Shown here: positions 7,231 to 15,200 of the stretch, in pieces | How positions within the stretch are numbered: the first letter of the stretch is position 1 | Layout of the letters: every line of letters begins with the position of its first letter | Position numbers and translations under genes: made by a program | The notes under the pieces: generated by a model | What the model was told of the DNA's origin: nothing | Databases searched by the model: none | The model's input: only the letters and a program-made list of their open reading frames with translations | Assembly: GCF_013416555.1 (NCBI RefSeq) | Contig: NZ_JACCFG010000004.1 | Span: 372,001-436,000, forward strand | Direction of reading: 5' to 3' | Length of the DNA stretch: 64,000 nucleotides | From: Sphingomonas sp. R-74633 | Lineage (GTDB): Bacteria; Pseudomonadota; Alphaproteobacteria; Sphingomonadales; Sphingomonadaceae

Positions 7231-9311
7231 TGCCTCCCGCGATCCTCAACTTCCTGAACAAGTTCGGCCTCAACCGCGACATCGCGCTCGCGGGCGGCGT
7301 GGTCGCGATCATCGCGATGCTGATCCTGCCGATCCCAGGCTGGCTGCTCGATCTCGGCCTGGCGCTGTCGATCACCGTCTCGGTGATGATCCTGATGACG
7401 TCGCTGTTCATCGAGAAGCCGCTCGAGCTGAGCGCCTTCCCGACGATCCTGCTCGTCGCGACGATGCTGCGGCTCGGCCTGAACCTTGCCTCCACCCGCC
7501 TGATCCTCACCCATGGGCATGAGGGGCACAACGCCGCCGGTGGGGTGATCGGCGCGTTCGGCGAGTTCCTGATGGGCGGCGAGGTCATCATCGGCCTGAC
7601 CATCTTCATCATCCTGATAGTCATCAACTTCGTCGTCATCACCAAGGGCGCCGGGCGCATCGCCGAAGTCGCGGCGCGCTTCAGCCTCGACTCGATGCCC
7701 GGCAAGCAGATGGCGATCGACGCCGACCTGTCCGCCGGCATGATCAACGAGGACCAGGCCAAGGAGCGCCGTGCCGAAGTGGAAGCCGAGAGCGGCTTTT
7801 ACGGTGCGATGGACGGTGCCTCGAAGTTCGTGAAGGGCGACGCGGTCGCCGGCCTGCTGATCACCGCGGTCAACATCGTCGTCGGCCTGACCATCGGCGT
7901 CGTCTCGCACGGCGTGCCGATCGGCGAGGCGTTCCACACCTATACCGTGCTGACCGCGGGCGACGGCCTGGTCAGCCAGATCCCGGCGCTGATCATCTCG
8001 ATCGCGGCGGGCCTGCTCGTCTCCAAGGGCGGCGTGAAGGGCAAGACCGGCACCGCGCTGGGCGACCAGCTAGGCCGCTACCCCAAGGCCTTCGGCATGG
8101 TCTCGTTCCTGATGGGCGCGCTGGCGCTCATGCCGGGCCTGCCGTTCATCCCCTTCGCGATCTTCTCGGTCGCATCGGGCTTTGCCGCCTGGAAGATGAG
8201 CAAGAACGCCGCTTCCAAGGCCGCGCTCGAAAAGGCAGTCGCCGCACAGCAGACCGCTGCCGAGGCGATCGTCGAGCAGCCGATCTCGCAGACGCTGGCG
8301 ATCGACGCTGTGCGCATCGAGATCGGCTATGCGCTGCTGCCGATGATCAACGACGAGCAGCGCGAACCGCGCCTCGACGACCAGGTCCGCGCGCTGCGCC
8401 GCCAGATGGCGACCGATTTCGGCTTCGTGCTCCCGTCGGTCCGGATCATCGATAATATGGGCCTCAAGCCCAGCGAATATGTCATCACGATCAAGGAGAC
8501 CGAGGCGGCGCGCGGCGAGATCCGGGTCGACAAGCTGCTCATGATCAATCCGGGCGGCGGCCCCGCCGGCCTGCCCGGCGAGCCGACCAAGGAGCCGGTG
8601 TTCGGCCTCCCCGCTTTGTGGATTGATCGCGAGCTGCGCGACGAGGCGGGCTTCCGCGGCCTGACCGTTGTCGAGTGCGGCACGATCATCACCACCCACC
8701 TTACCGAGCTGGTAAAGGAAAACATCGCCGACCTGCTTTCCTATTCGGAGACGCAGAAGCTGCTGACCGAAGTCCATAAGGACTCCGAGAAGCTCGTCGC
8801 CGACATCGTCCCGAGCAAGGTCTCGATCTCGAGCGTGCAGCGCATCCTGCAGAACCTGCTGAGCGAAGGCATCTCGATCCGCGACGTGCCGACGATCCTG
8901 GAGGGCATTGCCGAAGCGGCGCCGCTGACCAGCAACCTGACCCAGATGACCGAGCATGTCCGCTCGCGCCTGGCCCGCCAGATCAGCGCGTCGCAGGTCC
9001 GCGGCGAGGCGATCCCGGTGGTCACGCTGTCGCCCGAATGGGACCAGGAGTTCGCCGAGAGCATCCTGGGTCAGGGCGACGACCGCCAGCTCGCGATGGC
9101 GCCGAGCTCGCTGCACAAGTTCATCGCGCATGTTCGCGAGACCTATGACCGGCTGGCGCAAGACGGCGAGATCCCGTGCATGCTGACCAGCCCGGCGATC
9201 CGCCCGTTCGTCCGCTCGATCATCGAGCGCGTGCGCCCGGCGACGGTGGTCCTCTCGCAGAACGAGATCCACGCCCGCGCCCGCATCCGCGCGCTCGGCA
9301 CAATCGGCTGA
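7230..9311 (+). CDS. flhA: Flagellar biosynthesis protein FlhA
   Basis: The largest integral membrane protein of the flagellar type III export gate, 693 residues. The N-terminal half has about eight hydrophobic segments (for example 'GWLLDLGLALSITVSVMILM', 'GLTIFIILIVINFVVITKG') and the conserved cytoplasmic loop 'GRIAEVAARFSLDSMPGKQMAIDADL', the FHIPEP signature. The C-terminal cytoplasmic domain (about 350-693) binds chaperone-substrate complexes. ATG 7230 is chosen because it begins 'MPPAILNFLNKFG', matches the family N-terminus and overlaps the preceding small frame. A TTG at 7212 would add six residues. Confidence 0.95.
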   Translation: MPPAILNFLNKFGLNRDIALAGGVVAIIAMLILPIPGWLLDLGLALSITVSVMILMTSLFIEKPLELSAFPTILLVATMLRLGLNLASTRLILTHGHEGHNAAGGVIGAFGEFLMGGEVIIGLTIFIILIVINFVVITKGAGRIAEVAARFSLDSMPGKQMAIDADLSAGMINEDQAKERRAEVEAESGFYGAMDGASKFVKGDAVAGLLITAVNIVVGLTIGVVSHGVPIGEAFHTYTVLTAGDGLVSQIPALIISIAAGLLVSKGGVKGKTGTALGDQLGRYPKAFGMVSFLMGALALMPGLPFIPFAIFSVASGFAAWKMSKNAASKAALEKAVAAQQTAAEAIVEQPISQTLAIDAVRIEIGYALLPMINDEQREPRLDDQVRALRRQMATDFGFVLPSVRIIDNMGLKPSEYVITIKETEAARGEIRVDKLLMINPGGGPAGLPGEPTKEPVFGLPALWIDRELRDEAGFRGLTVVECGTIITTHLTELVKENIADLLSYSETQKLLTEVHKDSEKLVADIVPSKVSISSVQRILQNLLSEGISIRDVPTILEGIAEAAPLTSNLTQMTEHVRSRLARQISASQVRGEAIPVVTLSPEWDQEFAESILGQGDDRQLAMAPSSLHKFIAHVRETYDRLAQDGEIPCMLTSPAIRPFVRSIIERVRPATVVLSQNEIHARARIRALGTIG

Positions 9312-9340
9312 CGTCCTGACCCGACTGGTCGCGACCGTCC

Positions 9341-9346
9341 TATAAG
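9341..9346 (+). promoter_or_regulatory. TATAAG box upstream of fliK
   Basis: GTCCTATAAGGAATAATG, core 9341-9346, about 40 nt before the fliK ATG. It belongs to the YCYTATAAT-type family of this island. Confidence 0.45.
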
Positions 9347-9386
9347 GAATAATGCGGGCCTCGACGCCCGCCCATGAGGCGCCTGA

Positions 9387-10793
9387 ATGCAGATAAACAA
9401 CCTCGGCTTCGCGGGTCTTCTCGGCGCAGGCAGCGCCAACACCGCCGCCGCCGCAACCGGCGACAGCCTGGGCCAGGCCTTCGGGCTGCTGCTCGGCGCG
9501 CCGAACACGCCGGCTGGCGCGGGCATGACGCCGCCGCTGGCCGCCAATGATGCTTCCGCGCCCGCGGTACCCGCCGCGACGCCGAACCTGTCGATGGCGC
9601 AGCTGCTCACTACAGCCGCGCCGCTGGCAACCCCAGCCGTGACGCCTGCCGGCGTGACGCCGGCCGTGGCCGCGCCGATCGTGACCGAGCCCGATGCGCA
9701 GCCGATTGTCGCCGATCCCGCTGCCGCCGCGCCGACGCTTCCCGAGGATCCCGCCATGGTGCCGCAGGCGCAGGGCGAGCCGATCGTCCAGGGCAAGCCC
9801 GCCAAGCCGGCGCCCGATGCCAAGCCCAATGCAGGTCTCGACCTGCTCGCCGATCCGGCGCCGGAGGCTCCGGTAGCCGAAGCGCCGGTGGAGCAGCCCT
9901 TCGAGGAGCCCAAGACCCCGACGCCGGTGAAGCGCGGCCCGCGCCTTGCCGATGATGTTGCCGAGGAACTCCCCGCCGATCCCGCCGTGAGCGCGAACGC
10001 GCAGCCGGTGCCGGCCGAGATTGTCGCCGCTGCCGTGGCGCAGGCGCCGGTGCGGCCCGAACTCGCGGTCAAGCCCCAGCCCTCGCCCACCCGTCAGATC
10101 GGCGAAGTGAGCAGTAACGCGCGCAAGGCCGAGGCCGGCCGCGCCGAGCCAGCCAGCACTCAGCCCGCGGCCGGCGGCGAGAAGGCGCATGCGGCGGTGT
10201 CGGCGGTTGCCGGCAAGGCGGGCGACAAGAACGACAACGCGGCCTCCGACGAGCGCGGCCAGGCCCCGGCCTTCACGCTGCGCCCGGATGCGCATGCCGC
10301 ACCGGCCCACGCCACGACCGAGACCAGCCGTACCCCGGCAACCGCGTCCATCGCCGTAGCGGAGCCGGTGATCGCGGCACGGCCCGGCCATCTCGGCCAG
10401 CAGATGGGCGTGGAGATCGCGCGCAAGGTTGAGGCCGGCGACGATACCCTCCGCGTACGCCTGAGCCCGGATAACCTCGGCAAGGTGGAGGTCACCCTCT
10501 CCTTCGATGACGCCGGCACGCTGCGTGCCACGGTGCGCGCGGACAGCGCCCACGCGCTCGACATGCTGCGCCAGGATGCGCCCGATCTCGGCCGCGCGCT
10601 CGACCAGGCAGGCATCCGCGCCGACGCGCAGAGCTTCCGCTTCGAAAGCCGCAGCGAAGGCGGCGGCGCGCAGGGGCAGCAGCAGCAGAGCCAGAATTCC
10701 GCCGGCAATCACTTCGCCGGCAATGACGAACCCGATGTGACCGAAGCCTATCGCGAGATCCGCGGTGACGGCCAGGTCGACCTCCTCGCCTAG
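9387..10793 (+). CDS. fliK: Flagellar hook-length control protein FliK
   Basis: FliK is the secreted molecular ruler that ends hook growth and switches export specificity through FlhB. The 468-residue protein has a long Ala/Pro-rich low-complexity N-terminal part (about 1-320), as usual for FliK. The conserved C-terminal hook-control domain (about 330-430) contains 'DTLRVRLSPDNLGKVEVTLSFDDAGTLRA' and 'LRQDAPDLGRALDQAGI'. The tail is Gln/Ser-rich. flgD follows after 11 nt, so fliK-flgD form one unit, the usual order in many proteobacteria. Confidence 0.9.
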   Translation: MQINNLGFAGLLGAGSANTAAAATGDSLGQAFGLLLGAPNTPAGAGMTPPLAANDASAPAVPAATPNLSMAQLLTTAAPLATPAVTPAGVTPAVAAPIVTEPDAQPIVADPAAAAPTLPEDPAMVPQAQGEPIVQGKPAKPAPDAKPNAGLDLLADPAPEAPVAEAPVEQPFEEPKTPTPVKRGPRLADDVAEELPADPAVSANAQPVPAEIVAAAVAQAPVRPELAVKPQPSPTRQIGEVSSNARKAEAGRAEPASTQPAAGGEKAHAAVSAVAGKAGDKNDNAASDERGQAPAFTLRPDAHAAPAHATTETSRTPATASIAVAEPVIAARPGHLGQQMGVEIARKVEAGDDTLRVRLSPDNLGKVEVTLSFDDAGTLRATVRADSAHALDMLRQDAPDLGRALDQAGIRADAQSFRFESRSEGGGAQGQQQQSQNSAGNHFAGNDEPDVTEAYREIRGDGQVDLLA

Positions 10794-10804
10794 GAGCAAC
10801 CACG

Positions 10805-11473
10805 ATGACTACCGTCAACAACACGACCAACACGGCTGCCACCAACAGCACGGCGACCGCCAACAGCACCGGCCTCAACGCCGATTTCACGATGTTCCTG
10901 AAGCTGCTGACCACGCAGATGCAGAACCAGGACCCGCTGAGCCCGATGGATACGACCCAGTACACCCAGCAGCTGGTGCAATATTCGCAGGTCGAGCAGT
11001 CGATGTCGCAGACCTCGACGCTCAAGGACATCCTGTCGACGCTCGGCACGCAGAACCTGACCCAGGCATCGTCGCTGATCGGCCATGCGGTGGAAGCCGA
11101 TTCGAACATCGCCGGCCTGACCGACGCGGTGCCGGCGCAGTGGAACTGGACCACCCCGCGCGATGCCACCACCGTGGTCGCGACGATCAAGGATGCCTCG
11201 GGCAAGGTCGTCGACACGCGTACCGTCGCCGTGACCGGTTCGACCGGCACGCTCGGCTGGGACGGCGAAACCTCGAGCGGCCGCCAGATGGCCGCGGGCA
11301 AATATTCGCTCTCGATCCAGGCGCTCGACAGCTCGGGCACCGAGCTGACCAGCAGCGTGCGCAGCATCGGCACGGTGAGCGACGTGCAGCTCGACAATGG
11401 CAAGATCCTGGTGACCGTGAACGGCAACCAGTTCGACGCCGGCCAGCTCACCCGCATCGGCAGCGGCGCCTGA
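10805..11473 (+). CDS. flgD: Flagellar hook-capping protein FlgD
   Basis: FlgD caps the growing hook and is needed for FlgE polymerisation. The 222-residue product starts with a Thr/Asn-rich segment, followed by the signature 'FTMFLKLLTTQMQNQDPLSPMDTTQYTQQLVQYSQVEQS' region (about 28-65). The FlgD Ig/FnIII-like C-terminal domain includes 'LGWDGETSSGRQMAAGKYSLSI'. ATG 10805 is preceded by AGGAGCAACCACG, a clear ribosome site. flgE is not next to it; it lies on the opposite strand at 25294-26595. A strong terminator follows at 11627. Confidence 0.94.
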   Translation: MTTVNNTTNTAATNSTATANSTGLNADFTMFLKLLTTQMQNQDPLSPMDTTQYTQQLVQYSQVEQSMSQTSTLKDILSTLGTQNLTQASSLIGHAVEADSNIAGLTDAVPAQWNWTTPRDATTVVATIKDASGKVVDTRTVAVTGSTGTLGWDGETSSGRQMAAGKYSLSIQALDSSGTELTSSVRSIGTVSDVQLDNGKILVTVNGNQFDAGQLTRIGSGA

Positions 11474-11626
11474 ACTAGGGGAATTCCTGAGGGGACCTGG
11501 TTTGGGGCCCCCTCTCCTCCCTTCTATATTAAGAGAAGAGAGGCGGGCGGGCGTATCAATCCCCTCGCGACCCGCTCGTCTCTCGGCTGGCGCCTAGGCG
11601 CCCTGTTTTCCTTTCTGCTTAAATTG

Positions 11627-11663
11627 GGCGGCCCGGTTCTCCTCCACCGGGCCGCCTTTTTTT
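11627..11663 (+). terminator. Rho-independent terminator after fliK-flgD
   Basis: GGCGGCCCGG (11627-11636), a 10-nt loop, CCGGGCCGCC (11647-11656), then seven T. Between it and the flgD stop is a 150-nt pyrimidine-rich stretch in which I see no gene. Confidence 0.9.
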
Positions 11664-11811
11664 GTGCGCGCGACATCCGGGAGCGCCAGGCGGTCATTGC
11701 CAGGCGCCCATAAGCAAGTGGCGCCCAGGGCTCCCCGGAGCTGCCTGGAGGCTTTCTGAGACAGGATAGCGGGTGCAGGCCGCAGGCAGCGTACGCCCCT
11801 TCAGCGCGCAC

Positions 11812-11840
11812 AAAAAAACAGGGCCGCGAACGACCCTGTT
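11812..11840 (-). terminator. Rho-independent terminator of the minus-strand hypothetical unit
   Basis: On the minus strand a stem ACAGGG..CCCTGT with a short loop is followed by TTTTTTT. It lies just beyond the stop of the gene at 11863-12192. The stretch 11664-11811 between the two facing terminators shows no gene. Confidence 0.8.
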
Positions 11841-11862
11841 TCTTGTTACCTTGACTGGAAGA

Positions 11863-12192
11863 TCAGGCGTGCGCGGCGCGCAGGACCGGATGGCTGGCCA
11901 GCTGGATGATCTGCCCCGGCACCAGATCGAGGTCATTCTCGACAATGTCGAACGCCTCGATCGCGCAGCCGGCGATCGCGGCCGGACCGGTGAGCATCGC
12001 GATGCAATCGGCGATCGAGGGATCCTCGCGCGGGCCGATCGTGTCGAGCACATCGGCGAGCGTCATGCCCGGCGCTGCAAGCGCGCGATCGGCAGCTGCC
12101 GACCACAATGCGCGCGCATCGGTGACCGACAAGGTCAGCGATACGCTGTAACTGGAAGCCCCTGTACCGAACGCCATTTCACTCACGCCCAT
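11863..12192 (-). CDS. Hypothetical protein (109 aa) in flagellar island
   Basis: A 109-residue product starting MGVSEMAFGTGASSYSVSLTLSV. The ATG at 12192 follows CAGGGGTGACAA, and a second ATG at 12177 is possible. It is acidic, with no signal peptide or membrane segment. The middle part ('PSIADCIAMLTGPAAIAGCAIEAFDIVEND') looks like a small folded domain, but I do not recognise a family. It lies downstream of the other small gene at 12290-12691, with a 97-nt spacer that can form a hairpin (ATACGGGCTTGCCCGTA), and ends at a strong terminator. Placement between flgD and flagellin suggests a motility-linked role, which is not demonstrated. Confidence 0.6.
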   Translation of the reverse strand: MGVSEMAFGTGASSYSVSLTLSVTDARALWSAAADRALAAPGMTLADVLDTIGPREDPSIADCIAMLTGPAAIAGCAIEAFDIVENDLDLVPGQIIQLASHPVLRAAHA

Positions 12193-12289
12193 TTGTCACC
12201 CCTGACCCGTTCGTGTGGAATTTGAGCCTAGATGCCGCAAACACGGCCTTCGGCGTAGTACGGGCAAGCCCGTATGTGGTTTTGCGGAG

Positions 12290-12691
12290 TCAATGGACCC
12301 GCGCTTCCGCACGCCGGCCCAGCTCGCGGGCATGGGCGGCGACGAGGCACAATTCCGCATAGAGCCGATCCCAGAACGGCGCCGGGATATCGAGCGTCGA
12401 TGCGCCCGGCTGATGCAGCGCCAGCGCCGCGCAGGGATCGAGGCCCAGGCGGAAACGCGTGGCGAAGACGCCGTCGATATGTTCGTCCGGCAGGTCATGC
12501 GGCACCGCGAGGCGCGCCGACATGATATAGCCCGACAGCACGTCGACGCCGTAGCCGTCGAGCATGATCCGGGGCCGGTCCGTCATGTCGGGGCGCTCCA
12601 GCACCACCAGCGCGCCCGACGGATGCTCCTCGACGCTCACCTGAAGGCGGCCGCCGAACGCATCGGTGATTTCTCTGATCCTGGGAAACAA
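12290..12691 (-). CDS. Hypothetical protein (133 aa) in flagellar island
   Basis: A 133-residue product starting at TTG 12691 (FPRIREITDAFGG), with AGGAG eight bases upstream and a TATAAT box (minus strand, 12714-12719) about 20 nt before the start. The sequence includes 'GALVVLERPDMTDRPRIMLDGYGVDVLSGYIMSARL' and ends 'ELGRRAEARVH'. There are no transmembrane segments and no family that I can name. The close promoter box, of the same kind as those before fliG, fliL and flbT, suggests co-expression with flagellar genes. It may be co-transcribed with 11863-12192. Confidence 0.65.
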   Translation of the reverse strand: MFPRIREITDAFGGRLQVSVEEHPSGALVVLERPDMTDRPRIMLDGYGVDVLSGYIMSARLAVPHDLPDEHIDGVFATRFRLGLDPCAALALHQPGASTLDIPAPFWDRLYAELCLVAAHARELGRRAEARVH

Positions 12692-12713
12692 GACCTATTC
12701 TCCTCTTAGGATC

Positions 12714-12719
12714 ATTATA
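12714..12719 (-). promoter_or_regulatory. TATAAT box upstream of the 133-aa hypothetical gene
   Basis: The minus strand reads GCCTCTATAATGATCC, with the core at 12719-12714. The leader would be only about 15 nt. Confidence 0.5.
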
Positions 12720-12773
12720 GAGGCGTCAACCAAGGTAGACGCGCGAACCCGCCGAAACCGACGGATTGAGAAC

Positions 12774-12810
12774 AAAAAAAGGGGCCGGGACTTGCGTCCC
12801 GACCCCCTTT
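12774..12810 (-). terminator. Rho-independent terminator of the flagellin gene
   Basis: The minus strand has GGGGGTCGGGAC, a short loop, GTCCCGGCCCC, then TTTTTTT. It begins about 35 nt after the flagellin stop. Confidence 0.92.
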
Positions 12811-12845
12811 CGTCAGGGCCATAGACTCCAGGGAAAAGTCTGGCC

Positions 12846-13703
12846 TTAACGGAACAGCGACGTGATGGTCGACGGCGCCTGGTTGGCGATCGACAGAGCC
12901 TGCACGCCCAGCTGCTGCTTGACCTGAAGGGCCTGCAGCTTTGCAGATTCCTTCGCCAGGTCGGCGTCGACGAGGTTGCCGATGCCGCCTTCGATCACGT
13001 CCGAGAGCTTGCTCGTGAAGGTCGACTGTGCGTCGATCTTGCGCGAGGCAGCGCCCAGCGTGCTCAGCGTGGTCTTCAGGTTCGCCTGGGTGGTGGTGAT
13101 CGTGTCGATCATCGCCTGAGCCGAGGCCTGGCTGCTAATGTTGCCCGAAGCCGCGATCGTCACGGTCGTGCCGCCAAGGTCGAGACCCTGGTTGGCAACG
13201 CTCAGCGAGTCCGGATCCCAAGTCGTCGAACCGGTGTTCGAATCCTTGAGCGACTGCAGAGCAGTGACGGTGCCGCCGCCCGAAGCCTTCAGCAGGTTGG
13301 TGCCGTTGAAGTCAGACGAGTTCACGATCGTGGTGATCTGGTCGCGCAGCGCAACGAAGTCGCTGTTGAGCGCGTCACGGGTCGGCGTGTCGATGCCGGC
13401 GTCAGCAGCCTGGTAGGCCTTTGCCTTCATCTGGTTCACGACGTCCGAGATCTGCTCGGCACCAGCCACCGCCACATCGGTCACGCTCTTGGCGCGGCTC
13501 AGCGACGAAGAAACGGCTGCGAGGCCGCCCATGTCGCCACGCAGGCCCTGAGCAATCGTGTACGAAGCCGAATCGTCCTTGGTCGACGCAACCTTCAGGC
13601 CGGTGTTGATGCGGCTCTGAACCTGCGACAGGCCCTTGTTCGTGTCGTTGAGGCTCTGGAGAGCCGCCATCGCACCGACGTTGGTGTTAACCGAAAATGC
13701 CAT
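12846..13703 (-). CDS. fliC: Flagellin
   Basis: Filament subunit, 285 residues, a short flagellin of the alphaproteobacterial size class. The N-terminal D0/D1 domain (about 1-140) has 'MAFSVNTNVGAMAALQSLNDTNKGL' and 'RINTGLKVASTKDDSASYTIAQGLRGD'. The C-terminal D1/D0 (about 200-285) ends 'KQQLGVQALSIANQAPSTITSLFR'. The variable D2/D3 part is nearly absent. It has its own promoter box (13811-13816), a leader of about 100 nt with two perfect hairpins, and a strong terminator, so it is monocistronic. In Caulobacter, flagellin mRNA leaders are targets of FlbT, which is encoded at 26780 here. Confidence 0.96.
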   Translation of the reverse strand: MAFSVNTNVGAMAALQSLNDTNKGLSQVQSRINTGLKVASTKDDSASYTIAQGLRGDMGGLAAVSSSLSRAKSVTDVAVAGAEQISDVVNQMKAKAYQAADAGIDTPTRDALNSDFVALRDQITTIVNSSDFNGTNLLKASGGGTVTALQSLKDSNTGSTTWDPDSLSVANQGLDLGGTTVTIAASGNISSQASAQAMIDTITTTQANLKTTLSTLGAASRKIDAQSTFTSKLSDVIEGGIGNLVDADLAKESAKLQALQVKQQLGVQALSIANQAPSTITSLFR

Positions 13704-13727
13704 TGTAAAAATCCTTCTTGGATCAAA

Positions 13728-13763
13728 GGTCGCTTCTGCGACCCGAACCGGAGACGCCGGTTC
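13728..13763 (-). promoter_or_regulatory. Two hairpins in the flagellin 5' leader
   Basis: Perfect inverted repeats GGTCGC-TTCT-GCGACC (13728-13743) and GAACCGG-AGACG-CCGGTTC (13745-13763) lie in tandem between the promoter box and the flagellin start (13703). They are candidate mRNA stability or FlbT-response elements. Confidence 0.6.
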
Positions 13764-13810
13764 ACGACGGGAACATGATCGGTATGTCCCGCATATCCAT
13801 TGTGGGAAAA

Positions 13811-13816
13811 CTTATA
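13811..13816 (-). promoter_or_regulatory. TATAAG box of the flagellin promoter
   Basis: The minus strand reads ATCCTATAAGTTTTCCC. The core lies about 110 nt before the flagellin ATG. Upstream sequence is A/T-rich (CTAAATTCGC) but has no canonical FliA (TAAA-N15-GCCGATAA) arrangement. Confidence 0.5.
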
Positions 13817-13932
13817 GGATGACCCAAATTACCCCGCGAATTTAGTTGGTTAGCGAGGCGTTAAGAGGTTTAGAGCCCCAGATCGGCCCAGCGATTTCAA
13901 GCGCTTAGCGGGCGATCTCCTGCGGGTTTCTC

Positions 13933-13976
13933 CAAAAGAAAATCGCCCCGCAGCACGGGCTGCGAGGCGATCCTCT
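13933..13976 (-). terminator. Rho-independent terminator after flgH
   Basis: The minus strand has GATCGCCTCGCAGCC-CGTGC-TGCGGGGCGATT followed by TTCTTTT, immediately after the flgH stop at 13994. It closes the flgF-flgG-flgA-flgH unit. The 13820-13932 stretch is A/T-richer and appears to hold only the flagellin upstream region. Confidence 0.85.
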
Positions 13977-13993
13977 TTGGTCTGGAGACGGGC

Positions 13994-14752
13994 TCAGAAG
14001 GGGAAGAGCGCGTCGTAAATCTGCTGGCCCCAGCGCGCCTGCTGCGCGTCGGTGAGCTGGCCCTTGCCGCCATAGATCACGCGCGCCTCGGCGATCTGCG
14101 AGTGGCTGATCGAATTGTCGCGGGCAATGTCCTCGGGACGGATGATGCCGGTGACGATCAGCTCGCGCATCTCGAAATTGACGCGCACTTCCTGGCGGCC
14201 GCGGATCATCAGATTGCCGTTGGGCATCACCTGGGTGACGATGGCGGCCATCGTCATGTTGATCGTCTCCGAGCGCGCGGTGCTGCCACCGCCGGCGTAT
14301 TTCGAGCCCGAATTGGTCTCGAGCGCGGCCGAGGCATCGGCGCCGAGCAGCTTCTTCACCGGGCTGATGCCGAGCAGGCCGCCCAGGCCGCCGGTCTCGG
14401 TGCCGCCGCGGGTGCGCGAGGTATTGTTGCCGAGATCGGCCTTGTCGGCGATCTTGATCTTGATCGTCAGAATGTCGCCGGTCTTGTTCGCGCGCTGATC
14501 GCGGAACAGTGCGCCGGCGCCGGTGCGGAACAGCGAAGCGCTGCCGCTCTGCTGCTGCTGGGCAACCGTGGCGGCGGTGCTGACACGGCCGCTGCGATCC
14601 GCCGGCATGGCGAGCGACGGCTCGATCTCCGGCGCGTCGATCGGCTGGATCTCCGAAAGCTTGGGCGCCTTGCCGACGGCCTTCAGCCGGCCGGCCGCGC
14701 CGCAACCCGAAAGCGTGGCGCAGATGGCCACCGCGAGAATGATCTTACGCAT
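13994..14752 (-). CDS. flgH: Flagellar L-ring lipoprotein FlgH
   Basis: Outer-membrane L-ring subunit, 252 residues. Start at ATG 14752 (MRKIILAVAICATLSGCGAAG), a lipoprotein signal with lipobox LSGC and acylated Cys17. Conserved FlgH segments follow: 'SLFRTGAGALFRDQRANKTGDILTIKIKI', 'NLMIRGRQEVRVNFEMRELIVTGIIRPEDI' and 'ARVIYGGKGQLTDAQQARWGQQIYDALFPF'. A longer frame from 14839 is rejected because it hides the signal peptide and overlaps flgA. It is the last gene of the flgF-G-A-H unit, 19 nt after flgA. Confidence 0.95.
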   Translation of the reverse strand: MRKIILAVAICATLSGCGAAGRLKAVGKAPKLSEIQPIDAPEIEPSLAMPADRSGRVSTAATVAQQQQSGSASLFRTGAGALFRDQRANKTGDILTIKIKIADKADLGNNTSRTRGGTETGGLGGLLGISPVKKLLGADASAALETNSGSKYAGGGSTARSETINMTMAAIVTQVMPNGNLMIRGRQEVRVNFEMRELIVTGIIRPEDIARDNSISHSQIAEARVIYGGKGQLTDAQQARWGQQIYDALFPF

Positions 14753-14771
14753 GCTACTTTCCCTCAAAGCT

Positions 14772-15200
14772 TCAAGGCGTGACGATACGCACGGTGCCGG
14801 AGGCCTCGACGACCCCGTCGAGCGTGCGGTTGGTGGCATTGGCGACGACGCGTACGGCCTCGCCCTTCGATCCGCCGCCGAGCGCGCGGCCCGCAGCGGT
14901 GATGATCAGCGAACCGCTGACGATACGGATCGTCACCGGCTCCCCGCGGCGCACCATCTGGGGGCGCATCAGATCGCTCTGGCGCACCACCGTCCCGGCG
15001 GCCAGGTTGCGCACGGCTTCCATGCCGGAAGCCTGGTCGACGGTAAGTGCTCCCCGCGCGGCGGCAGCGGGACGCTGCTCGACCGCGAAGTCGCCCGCCT
15101 CGATGCGATCGCCCTTCTGCACGGCATGGCCGAGCACGGCGACCGGCACCTCTTCGGGCGAACCCAAAGCGAGCAGGGCGAAGCTGAGCAGGCTCATCAT
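14772..15200 (-). CDS. flgA: P-ring assembly chaperone FlgA
   Basis: Periplasmic chaperone for P-ring (FlgI) assembly. The 142-residue product is shorter than enteric FlgA (about 220). It has a hydrophobic N-terminal signal (MMSLLSFALLALG) and the SAF-type C-terminal domain: 'VPVAVLGHAVQKGDRIEAGDFAVEQRP', 'RNLAAGTVVRQSDLMRPQMVRRGEPVTI' and 'GEAVRVVANATNRTLDGVVEASGTV'. The ATG overlaps the flgG stop by 4 nt (ATGA at 15197-15200 on the minus strand), so it is translationally coupled. Confidence 0.9.
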   Translation of the reverse strand: MMSLLSFALLALGSPEEVPVAVLGHAVQKGDRIEAGDFAVEQRPAAAARGALTVDQASGMEAVRNLAAGTVVRQSDLMRPQMVRRGEPVTIRIVSGSLIITAAGRALGGGSKGEAVRVVANATNRTLDGVVEASGTVRIVTP

